Assembly (NCBI GenBank): GCA_937923225.1
Contig: CALAKR010000165.1
Coordinates: 1-14,283 of the forward strand
Reading direction: 5' to 3'
DNA length: 14,283 bases
Source of the DNA: an uncultured Aquabacterium sp.
GTDB taxonomy: Bacteria > Pseudomonadota > Gammaproteobacteria > Burkholderiales > Burkholderiaceae_C
Shown here: positions 8,042 to 14,283 of the stretch, in pieces
How the letters are laid out: each line of letters begins with the position of its first letter
Position numbering within the stretch: the stretch's first letter is position 1
Notes under the pieces: model-generated
Told to the model about the DNA's origin: nothing
Database searches by the model: none
Seen by the model: only the letters and a program-made list of their open reading frames with translations
Made by a program: the position numbers and the translations under genes

Positions 8042-8072
8042 AGTTGACGTTAACGTCAACTTGACCTAAATT
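8042..8072 (+). promoter_or_regulatory. 20-base operator palindrome overlapping the atu-like operon promoter
   Basis: AGTTGACGTTAACGTCAACT (8042-8061) is a perfect 20-base palindrome. It contains the same 17-base core as the site at 6782. The -35 is TTGACG (8044-8049) and the -10 is TAAATT (8067-8072), again exactly 17 bases apart. Only 10 bases separate the -10 from ATG 8083, so transcription should start about 2-4 bases before the start codon. A protein on the palindrome would cover the -35 element and most of the spacer. Confidence 0.82.
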
Positions 8073-8082
8073 CACGCTCACC

Positions 8083-8982
8083 ATGTCCCAACCCACATCC
8101 ACCCCATCCCCAGGCGCACGTTACGCCAGCGTGCTGCGCCCTGACGTGTTCAAGGGCCAGGTGCACGTCGTCACCGGCGGCGGCAGCGGCATCGGCCGTT
8201 GCGTGGCGCATGAACTGGCATCGCTGGGCGCCACCGTCGTCATCACCGGCCGCACGCAGTCCAAGCTGGACGCCACCGCCGCCGAGATCCGCGAAGACGG
8301 CGGTCTGGTCGACACGGCCTCCTTCGACATCCGCGACGACGATCAGGTCAAGACGGCCGTCGCTGCCATCGTGGCCAAGCATGGCCGCATCGACGGCCTG
8401 GTCAACAACGCGGGCGGCCAGTTCCCGGCGCCGCTGCAGATGATCTCCAAGCGCGGCTTCGAGGCCGTGGTGGCCAACAACCTCACCGGCGGCTTCCTGA
8501 TGGCGCGCGAGGTGTTCAACCAGACCATGCAGAAGAACGGCGGCGCCATCGTCAACATGGTGGCCGACATGTGGAACGGCATGGCCGGCATGGGCCACTC
8601 CGGCGCCGCGCGCGCGGGCATGGTCAATCTGACCAAGACGGCCGCCTACGAATGGGCTTTTGCCAACGTGCGCGTGAACGCTGTGGCGCCGGGCTGGATC
8701 GCCTCCAGCGGCATGGACGCCTACGGCCCCGAGATGGCACCACTGCTGCGCAGCCTCAAGGACAACGTGCCCATGAAGCGCATGGGTCTGGAGGCCGAAG
8801 TGAGCTCGGTCATCTGCTTCCTGCTGAGCCCTGGCTCGGCCTTCGTCACTGGCATCACCGTGCCCATCGACGGCGGCGCGCCGCTGAACAACGCGCTCTA
8901 CCCCGTGGCGCCCCACAAGCCGCCCGCCACCTTCGACGGCTTCCACCGCGCGGTGGTGCCCAAGGTGCTCAAGGACCTCTGA
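8083..8982 (+). CDS. atuB: Short-chain dehydrogenase/reductase, AtuB-like, peroxisomal enoyl-CoA reductase type
   Basis: 299 aa. The Rossmann fold opens with VVTGGGSGIG (29-38), NNAGG is at 108-112 and NGG-AIVNMVADM at about 152-163. The classic YxxxK site is replaced by HSGAARAGMVNLTK: His172 stands where Tyr is usual and Ala176 where Lys is usual. The same HSGAARAG motif occurs in peroxisomal trans-2-enoyl-CoA reductases, and a related one in 2,4-dienoyl-CoA reductases, so the protein probably acts on an acyl-CoA and is not simply broken. It is first in an operon ordered like atuB-C-D-E-F, and Pseudomonas atuB also encodes an SDR whose reaction is not firmly known. No Shine-Dalgarno sequence precedes the ATG, in keeping with an almost leaderless transcript. 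AtuG is another SDR, so the symbol rests on gene order. Confidence 0.87.
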   Translation: MSQPTSTPSPGARYASVLRPDVFKGQVHVVTGGGSGIGRCVAHELASLGATVVITGRTQSKLDATAAEIREDGGLVDTASFDIRDDDQVKTAVAAIVAKHGRIDGLVNNAGGQFPAPLQMISKRGFEAVVANNLTGGFLMAREVFNQTMQKNGGAIVNMVADMWNGMAGMGHSGAARAGMVNLTKTAAYEWAFANVRVNAVAPGWIASSGMDAYGPEMAPLLRSLKDNVPMKRMGLEAEVSSVICFLLSPGSAFVTGITVPIDGGAPLNNALYPVAPHKPPATFDGFHRAVVPKVLKDL

Positions 8983-8993
8983 ACCGACACGCC

Positions 8994-10610
8994 ATGCCAG
9001 CCCTGCGTTCTTCCCTCAATCCCAAGTCCGACGCGTTCCGCACCAACGTGGACCGCATGCGCGAGCGCCTGGACCAGGTGCGCTCGCTCGAAGCCCTGGC
9101 CCGTGAAGGCTCAGCCTCCAAGCGCGACAAGTTCGACAAGCGCGGCCAGTTGCTGCCACGCGAGCGCGTCGCCCGCCTGCTCGACCGTGATTCCGCCTTC
9201 CTCGAGATCAGCACCCTGGCCGGCCTGGGGATGCACGATGACGACGGCAAGAAGAGCGTGCTGGGCGGCGGCACCATCATCGGCATCGGCACCGTGGCCG
9301 GCAAGCGCTGCCTGATCTCGGCCAGCGACAGCGCGCTCAAGGGCGGCACCATATCGCCCATGGGCCTGCGCAAGGGCCTGCGTGCGCAAGAGATCGCCCG
9401 CGAGAACAAGCTGCCCCTGATCAGCCTGGTCGAGAGCGGCGGCGCCAACCTGATGTACCAGGCCGAGATCTTCGTCGATGGTGGCAAGACCTTCGCCAAC
9501 CAGGCACGCCTGTCGGCCATGGGCATCCCGCAGGTGGCGGTGGTGCACGGCTCCTCCACGGCCGGCGGCGCCTACCTGCCCGGCCTGTCCGACTACGTGG
9601 TGCTGGTGCGCGAACGCTCCAGCATCTACCTGGCTGGCCCGCCCCTGGTGAAGGCCGCCATCGGTGAAGACGCGACGGACGAAGACCTGGGCGGCGCCGA
9701 GATGCACGCCAGCGTGACCGGCCTGGGCGAGTACCTGTGCGACAACGACGCGCACGCCATCGCCATGGCGCGCGAACTGATGGACAAGCTGCAGTGGGAT
9801 GAAGCCACGGCCGCATCAAGCAAGCCCATCGCCGCCCCGCTGTTCGACGAGGAAGAACTGCTCGGCTGCATCCCCGCCGACGACCGCGAGCCCTTCGACA
9901 CCCGCGAGGTGATCGCCCGCATCGTCGATGGCTCCGACTTCCTGGAGTTCAAGGCAAACTACGCGCCCGAGACGCTGTGCGGCCACGCCCGCATCAACGG
10001 GCACCTGGTCGGCATCCTGGGCAACAACGGCCCGATCCAGCCGCAGGGTTCGACCAAGGCCGCGCAGTTCATCCAGCTGTGCGATCAGAGCGGCACGCCG
10101 CTGCTCTTTCTACAGAACACCACGGGCTACATGGTGGGCTCGGCCGCTGAACACGGCGGCGCCATCAAGCACGGCTCCAAGATGATCCAGGCCGTGGCCA
10201 ACGCCCGGGTGCCCAAGTTCACCATCGTGCTGGGCGGCTCGTTCGGGGCCGGCAACTACGGCATGTGCGGCCGCGGCTTCGATCCGCGCTTCATCTTCTC
10301 GTGGCCCTCGGCCCGCACCGCCGTGATGGGCGGCGCGCAGGCGGCCAAGGTGATGGAGATCGTCACGCGCGGCAAGATGGAGCGCGCCGGCATGCCGGTG
10401 AACGACGCGATGCTCGAAGGCATGTCTGCCGAGATCCGCAAGCGCCTGGACGCCGAATCCACCGTGCTGTTCGGCACTGCGCGCCTGTGGGACGACGGGA
10501 TCATCGACCCGCGCGACACCCGCCGCGTGCTCTCGCTGTGCCTGGACCTGGCCCGCGAAGCCGAGCAGCGCCAGCTGCGCCCCAACACCTTCGGCGTCGC
10601 CCGCCTCTGA
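8994..10610 (+). CDS. atuC: Acyl-CoA carboxylase carboxyltransferase (beta) subunit, probably geranyl-CoA carboxylase
   Basis: 538 aa, the normal size for MCC/GCC beta subunits. The N-terminal crotonase-like half holds the oxyanion motif ESGGANL (147-153) and GSSTAGGAYLPGLSDY (186-201). The C-terminal half holds NNGPIQPQGSTKAAQF, LQNTTGYMVGSAAEHGGAI and GGSFGAGNYGMCGR, the biotin-binding carboxyltransferase signatures. It moves carboxyl from biotin on the alpha subunit to the gamma carbon of a 3-methyl-2-enoyl-CoA. Residues 162-170 read DGGKTFANQ, where methylcrotonyl-CoA carboxylases read HFGR(I/T)FYNQ as I recall them. Gly163 thus replaces the Phe that narrows the pocket, the reported difference between geranyl- and methylcrotonyl-CoA carboxylase. 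The gene starts 11 bases after the SDR stop with no visible ribosome site. The frame extends far upstream, but ATG 8994 fits the family start. Confidence 0.9.
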   Translation: MPALRSSLNPKSDAFRTNVDRMRERLDQVRSLEALAREGSASKRDKFDKRGQLLPRERVARLLDRDSAFLEISTLAGLGMHDDDGKKSVLGGGTIIGIGTVAGKRCLISASDSALKGGTISPMGLRKGLRAQEIARENKLPLISLVESGGANLMYQAEIFVDGGKTFANQARLSAMGIPQVAVVHGSSTAGGAYLPGLSDYVVLVRERSSIYLAGPPLVKAAIGEDATDEDLGGAEMHASVTGLGEYLCDNDAHAIAMARELMDKLQWDEATAASSKPIAAPLFDEEELLGCIPADDREPFDTREVIARIVDGSDFLEFKANYAPETLCGHARINGHLVGILGNNGPIQPQGSTKAAQFIQLCDQSGTPLLFLQNTTGYMVGSAAEHGGAIKHGSKMIQAVANARVPKFTIVLGGSFGAGNYGMCGRGFDPRFIFSWPSARTAVMGGAQAAKVMEIVTRGKMERAGMPVNDAMLEGMSAEIRKRLDAESTVLFGTARLWDDGIIDPRDTRRVLSLCLDLAREAEQRQLRPNTFGVARL

Positions 10611-10672
10611 TCGCGCCAGGCAACGCCCGCCCCAACCCCACACACGACACACGCCCGCCACGACGGGCCACC

Positions 10673-10678
10673 GAGGAG
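10673..10678 (+). promoter_or_regulatory. Strong Shine-Dalgarno site of the AtuD-like gene
   Basis: GAGGAG seven bases before ATG 10686. It is the only strong ribosome site in the right-hand operon. A small hairpin, GCCCG (10653-10657) with CGGGC (10664-10668), lies just upstream in the 75-base gap. It has no T-run and is probably not a terminator. Confidence 0.65.
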
Positions 10679-10685
10679 ACATACC

Positions 10686-11840
10686 ATGCAATTCACCGCC
10701 GAACACCGCGCCCTGGCCGAAACCGTCAAGCGCTTCTGCGAACAAGAGATCAACCCGCACATCAAGGAGTGGGAAGAAGCCGAGATCTTCCCCGCGCACG
10801 AGCTGTTCAAGAAGATGGGCAACCTGGGCCTGCTGGGCGTCAAGTACGACACGGCCTACGGCGGCATGGGTCTGGACTTCTCGTACTCGATGGTGGTGGC
10901 TGAAGAACTCGGCGCCATCCCCTGCGGCGGCGTGCCCATGGCCATCGGCGTGCAGACCGACATGTGCACCCCGGCCCTGCACCGCTTCGGCTCCGATGAG
11001 CTGAAGAAGGAGTACCTGGCACCGGCCATCGCCGGCGACATGGTCGGCTGCATCGGTGTGTCCGAAGCCGGCGGCGGCTCCGACGTGGCTGCGCTCAAGA
11101 CCACGGCTCGCACCGAGGGCGGCGACTACGTGATCAACGGCAGCAAGATGTGGATCACCAACGCCATGCAGGCCGACTGGTGCTGCCTGCTGGCCAACAC
11201 CTCCGAAGGCAAGGTGCACGAGAACAAGTCGCTGATCATGGTGCCGATGGATGCCAAAGGCATCACCAAGCAGAAGATCAAGAAGATCGGCATGAACTCG
11301 TCGGACACGGCGCAGATCTTCTTCGACAACGTGCGCGTGCCCAAGCGCAACCTGATCGGCATCGAAGGCACCGGCTTCATGATGCAGATGCTGCAGTTCC
11401 AGGAAGAGCGCCTGTACGGCGCCTCCAACTCGCTGAAGATGCTCGACAAGCTGATCGACCTGACCATCGAGTACTGCCGCGAGCGCCACACCTTTGGCAA
11501 GCCCTTGCTGGACAACCAGGTCATCCACTTCCGCCTGGCCGAGCTGCGCACCGAGGTCGAGGCCCTGCGCTCGCTGACCTACCGCGCCGTCGAAGAATAC
11601 GTGGGCGGCAAGGACGTGACCCGCCTGGCCTCGATGGCCAAGCTCAAGTGCGGCCGTCTGGTGCGCGAGGTGGCCGACAGCTGCCTGCAGTACTGGGGTG
11701 GCATGGGTTTCACCTACGACAACCCGATCTCGCAGGCCTACCGCGATGGGCGCCTGGTGTCCATCGGTGGCGGCGCCGACGAGATCATGCTGGGCATCAT
11801 CGCCAAGCTCGAAGGCACGCTGCCCAAGAAGGTGCGCTGA
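10686..11840 (+). CDS. atuD: Acyl-CoA dehydrogenase, probably citronellyl-CoA dehydrogenase
   Basis: 384 aa. The FAD/substrate loop is IGVSEAGGGSDVAALKTT (123-140), with INGSKMWITNA at 150-160 and IGMNSSDTAQIFFDNVRVP at 201-219. The likely base is Glu241 in FQEERLYG. The medium-chain position is Gly (IGGGADEIM near the C-terminus). AtuD oxidises citronellyl-CoA (3-methyl, saturated at C2-C3) to geranyl-CoA, the substrate of the carboxylase encoded on both sides. The segment GGVPMAIGVQTDMCTPAL (81-98) and GDYVINGSKMWITN agree with my memory of AtuD, but no alignment was run. Its position between carboxyltransferase and hydratase genes matches atuD exactly. It differs markedly from the two other dehydrogenases in the window, so it is not a recent duplicate. 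The next gene starts 3 bases after its stop. Confidence 0.9.
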   Translation: MQFTAEHRALAETVKRFCEQEINPHIKEWEEAEIFPAHELFKKMGNLGLLGVKYDTAYGGMGLDFSYSMVVAEELGAIPCGGVPMAIGVQTDMCTPALHRFGSDELKKEYLAPAIAGDMVGCIGVSEAGGGSDVAALKTTARTEGGDYVINGSKMWITNAMQADWCCLLANTSEGKVHENKSLIMVPMDAKGITKQKIKKIGMNSSDTAQIFFDNVRVPKRNLIGIEGTGFMMQMLQFQEERLYGASNSLKMLDKLIDLTIEYCRERHTFGKPLLDNQVIHFRLAELRTEVEALRSLTYRAVEEYVGGKDVTRLASMAKLKCGRLVREVADSCLQYWGGMGFTYDNPISQAYRDGRLVSIGGGADEIMLGIIAKLEGTLPKKVR

Positions 11841-11843
11841 ACC

Positions 11844-12680
11844 ATGGATGCCTCGTCCTTCAAGACCATCCAGGCCAGCGTCGATGCCGGCGTGTGCATG
11901 CTCACGCTCAACCGGCCCGAGGTGCGCAATGCCATGTCGCTGGCCATGGTCCATGAACTGCTCGACGCCCTCACGCAGGCCGAAAACGACGCCGCCGTGC
12001 GCGTGGTCGTGCTGCGCGGTGCGGGTGGGCACTTCTGCGCCGGTGGCGACATCTCCGACATGGCCCAGGCCCGCATGAAGCTGGCGCAGGCGCAGGCCGA
12101 AGGCACCGTGGCCGCCCAGGATCCGGTGGCCGCCTTCAATGCCGAGTTCGGCCGCCTGTGCCTGGCCTATGCACGCTCTCCCCTGCCCATCATCACGGTG
12201 CTCGAAGGCACGGTGATGGGTGGCGGCTTCGGCCTGGCCTGCGTGTCCGACGTGAGCCTGGCCGCCGAGAACGTGGCCTTCCGCCTGCCCGAGACCGCAC
12301 TGGGCATCATCCCTGCGCAGATCGCGCCCTTCCTGGTCGAGCGCATCGGTTATGCGGAGGCCAAGCGACTGGCCGTGACCGGCGCCAAGATCGATGCCGC
12401 GCAGGCCTTGACCATCCGCCTGGTGCATGAAGTGGCATCGGATGCCGCCGCGCTGTATGACACGCTGCAGCGCACCATCGCCAGCATCCAGGCCTGCGGC
12501 CCGAACGCCATCGCCGTCACCAAGGGCCTCCTGGCCCGCGCACGGCTGGAGCCCGCTGAAGCCTTGATCGACGAAGCCGCCCAGCTCTTCTCGCGCGCCG
12601 TGCTCAGCGACGAAGGCCAGGAAGGCACCAGCGCCTTCATGCAGAAACGCAAACCCAAGTGGGTTCCCCAGCAAGCCTGA
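11844..12680 (+). CDS. atuE: Enoyl-CoA hydratase/isomerase family protein, probably isohexenylglutaconyl-CoA hydratase
   Basis: 278 aa crotonase fold. LNRPEVRNAMS (22-32) is the opening strand signature and HFCAGGDISDM (63-73) gives the first oxyanion residues. GTVMGGGFGLACVSD (122-136) carries the second. Glu150 in RLPETALGIIPAQIAPFLV is the general acid/base, while the other glutamate of standard hydratases is Gly130 here. This single-Glu pattern with PAQIAPF agrees with my memory of LiuC/AtuE-type hydratases, which hydrate 3-methylglutaconyl-type CoA esters. In the Atu pathway the enzyme hydrates isohexenylglutaconyl-CoA, the product of geranyl-CoA carboxylase. Its place between the dehydrogenase (3 bases upstream) and the biotin carboxylase (14 bases downstream) equals atuE. 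A LiuC-like specificity for methylglutaconyl-CoA cannot be excluded from sequence alone. Confidence 0.88.
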   Translation: MDASSFKTIQASVDAGVCMLTLNRPEVRNAMSLAMVHELLDALTQAENDAAVRVVVLRGAGGHFCAGGDISDMAQARMKLAQAQAEGTVAAQDPVAAFNAEFGRLCLAYARSPLPIITVLEGTVMGGGFGLACVSDVSLAAENVAFRLPETALGIIPAQIAPFLVERIGYAEAKRLAVTGAKIDAAQALTIRLVHEVASDAAALYDTLQRTIASIQACGPNAIAVTKGLLARARLEPAEALIDEAAQLFSRAVLSDEGQEGTSAFMQKRKPKWVPQQA

Positions 12681-12694
12681 GAGCCGCCCCCACC

Positions 12695-14283
12695 ATGCTC
12701 ACCAAAATCCTCATCGCCAACCGCGGGGAAATCGCCTGCCGCGTCATTCGCACGGCCCGCAAGCTGGGCTACCGCACCGTGGCCGTCTACAGCCAGGCTG
12801 ATGCCAACGCACCGCACGTGTCGCTGGCCGACGAGGCCGTGTGCATCGGCCCGGCCGCCGCGTCCGAGTCCTACCTGAAGGTGGACGCGCTGCTGGATGC
12901 GGCCCGCCGCACCGGTGCCAACGCCATCCACCCCGGCTACGGCTTCCTCTCGGAGAACGCCGGCTTCGCGCAGGTCTGTGCCGACGCAGGCGTCACCTTC
13001 ATCGGCCCCTCGCCCGAAGCCATCCGCGTGATGGGCGACAAGGCCGGCGCCAAGAAGGAGATGATCAAAGCCGGCGTGCCCACCGCGCCCGGCTATCTGG
13101 GCGCCGACCAGAACGACGACACGCTGATCGCCGAGGCCAAGCGCCTGGGCTATCCGCTGCTGGTCAAGGCCGTGAGTGGCGGCGGCGGGCGCGGCATGCG
13201 TCTGGTCCACCAGGACAGCGAACTGGCCCAGGCCATCACCAGTGCACGTCGCGAAGCACAGAGCGCCTTCGGCGACGGCACGTTGATGCTGGAGCGCCTG
13301 GTCGAGAACGGCCGCCACATCGAGATCCAGGTCTTCGCCGATGGCCATGGCAACGCCGTCTACATCGGCGAGCGTGATTGCACCGCCCAACGCCGCCGCC
13401 AGAAGGTGATCGAGGAATCGCCCTCGCCCGTGGTGAGCCCCGCGCTGCGCAAGGCCATGGGCGACAGCGCCGTGCTGGCCGCCAAGGCCATCAAGTACCA
13501 GGGCGCCGGCACCATCGAATACATCGTCGACCAGGAACTGAACTACTACTTCCTGGAGATGAACACCCGCCTGCAGGTGGAGCATCCGGTCACCGAGATG
13601 ATCTCGGGCTTCGACCTGGTGGAGTGGCAGCTGCGCGTGGCCGATGGCCAGCCCCTGCCCGTGACGCAGGATCAGATCACCTACACCGGCCACGCCATCG
13701 AGGCCCGCCTGTACGCCGAAGACCCGTACAGCGGCTTCGCGCCACAGACCGGCCCCAACGCCTGGTGGCGCCCGGCCGCGGCCCTGTACGACGGCGTGCG
13801 AATCGACGACGGCATCCGCGAGGGTGGCGAGGTCTCGCCGCATTACGACCCGATGGTGGCCAAGCTGATCGTGCACGGCCGCGACCGTGCCGATGCCATC
13901 CGCCGCCTGATCGCCACGCTGGACGACGCGCCGTTGTTGGGCCTGAAGAACAATGCCCGCTTCCTGCGGGATCTGGTAGACCATGGCCGCTTCCGCGCCG
14001 GCACGATGACCACCACGCTGATCGACCAGTGGCAGACCGATGGTGAAGCGCTGTTGAACAAGCCCGCGGTGCCGGAAGACGCCTGGCTGCTGGCCGCCGC
14101 GCTGTTCGCTGCGCGCGCAACCGGTGGTGCCGCGCCCACACGCACCCTGCGCGCCGACAGCGTCACCGCCTACGACCTGCCCCTGGTGCACGAAGGCACG
14201 CGCCGCACGCTGCGTACCCGCCCCGATGCGAACAGCGTAGTGCACGTGCAAGCCTCACCCACCGCAGCGGCTCAACCACTGCG
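12695..14283 (+). CDS. atuF: Biotin carboxylase (alpha) subunit of acyl-CoA carboxylase, probably geranyl-CoA carboxylase (partial, C-terminus outside window)
   Basis: 529 residues are visible and the frame is still open at the edge. The family is about 650-670 aa, so the biotinyl domain with its AMKM lysine lies outside. The N-terminal domain opens MLTKILIANRGEIACRV. HPGYGFLSEN is at 79-88, Lys116 in GDKAGAKKEM, Lys158 in LLVKAV, the glycine-rich lid SGGGGRGM at 161-168, and His208 in RHIEIQVF. Catalytic EMNTRLQVEHPVTE (288-301) includes Glu288, Asn290 and Arg292, and Arg338 lies in AIEARLYAED. All main ATP and bicarbonate residues are present. It carboxylates biotin with ATP and bicarbonate for the partner beta subunit encoded at 8994. 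The motif CTAQRRRQKV has Arg235 where E. coli biotin carboxylase has His236. The assignment to geranyl-CoA depends on the beta subunit and gene order. Confidence 0.92.
   Translation, partial: MLTKILIANRGEIACRVIRTARKLGYRTVAVYSQADANAPHVSLADEAVCIGPAAASESYLKVDALLDAARRTGANAIHPGYGFLSENAGFAQVCADAGVTFIGPSPEAIRVMGDKAGAKKEMIKAGVPTAPGYLGADQNDDTLIAEAKRLGYPLLVKAVSGGGGRGMRLVHQDSELAQAITSARREAQSAFGDGTLMLERLVENGRHIEIQVFADGHGNAVYIGERDCTAQRRRQKVIEESPSPVVSPALRKAMGDSAVLAAKAIKYQGAGTIEYIVDQELNYYFLEMNTRLQVEHPVTEMISGFDLVEWQLRVADGQPLPVTQDQITYTGHAIEARLYAEDPYSGFAPQTGPNAWWRPAAALYDGVRIDDGIREGGEVSPHYDPMVAKLIVHGRDRADAIRRLIATLDDAPLLGLKNNARFLRDLVDHGRFRAGTMTTTLIDQWQTDGEALLNKPAVPEDAWLLAAALFAARATGGAAPTRTLRADSVTAYDLPLVHEGTRRTLRTRPDANSVVHVQASPTAAAQPL

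Noticed and set aside
8571..8993. Upstream extension of the carboxyltransferase frame inside the SDR gene
   Set aside because: It overlaps the SDR coding sequence and reads as Arg/Gly-rich shadow sequence. Carboxyltransferase homology begins just after ATG 8994.
10653..10668. Hairpin GCCCG-N6-CGGGC before the AtuD-like gene as a terminator
   Set aside because: It has a five-pair stem and no T-run, and it is followed at once by a strong ribosome site in an operon whose genes act together.
10110..12674. 854-codon minus-strand open frame across the AtuC-, AtuD- and AtuE-like genes
   Set aside because: It runs opposite three recognised genes, is rich in His/Gly/Ala/Val, and shows no domain. Its length comes from the codon bias of the true strand.
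12350..14251. 633-codon minus-strand open frame opposite the biotin carboxylase
   Set aside because: It is a shadow frame with the same compositional artefact. The plus strand encodes all biotin carboxylase motifs without interruption.
1..14283. CRISPR, insertion sequences, tRNA, rRNA or riboswitch
   Set aside because: I found no regularly spaced direct repeats, transposase-like frames, terminal inverted repeats with target duplication, or conserved RNA-gene sequence.

Overview
The window looks like a chromosomal piece of a high-GC betaproteobacterium, most likely Burkholderiales. This rests on strongly GC-ending codons, tightly packed acyl-CoA catabolic operons, and an intergenic hairpin of a kind I associate with that order. 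The species cannot be named from the sequence. I see no tRNA or rRNA gene, insertion sequence, phage gene or CRISPR array.

Left arm (1-5300, minus strand, transcribed right to left): an acyl-CoA dehydrogenase of the long-chain/branched-chain type, a thiolase, a FadJ-like enoyl-CoA hydratase/3-hydroxyacyl-CoA dehydrogenase, and a family III CoA-transferase with the His/Asp pair of alpha-methylacyl-CoA racemase, cut by the window edge. Together they make a full beta-oxidation spiral plus a stereochemical helper for 2-methyl-branched acyl-CoAs. A 164-base gap inside this arm holds a long imperfect hairpin.

Centre (5301-6846): a TetR-family gene (plus) and a MerR-family gene (minus) face each other tail to tail, 7 bases apart. 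Each is divergent from a catabolic unit. The flanking intergenic regions, and a third one at 8042-8072, carry closely related palindromes with the core TTGACGT/ACGTCAA. Two of them overlay sigma70-type promoters with identical 17-base spacing.

Right arm (6847-14283, plus strand): a second acyl-CoA dehydrogenase with its own palindrome promoter. A second palindrome promoter follows, driving SDR - carboxyltransferase - acyl-CoA dehydrogenase - enoyl-CoA hydratase - biotin carboxylase (cut by the edge). This order equals atuB-C-D-E-F of the Pseudomonas acyclic terpene utilisation cluster. The carboxyltransferase has Gly at the place where 3-methylcrotonyl-CoA carboxylases have Phe, which favours geranyl-CoA carboxylase.

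Inferred pathway: citronellyl-CoA is oxidised to geranyl-CoA (AtuD-like), carboxylated (AtuC/AtuF-like) and hydrated (AtuE-like). The products then pass to beta-oxidation, for which the left arm and the extra dehydrogenase are candidates. The racemase-like gene suggests that the substrates may include longer methyl-branched isoprenoid acids. That last step is a hypothesis.
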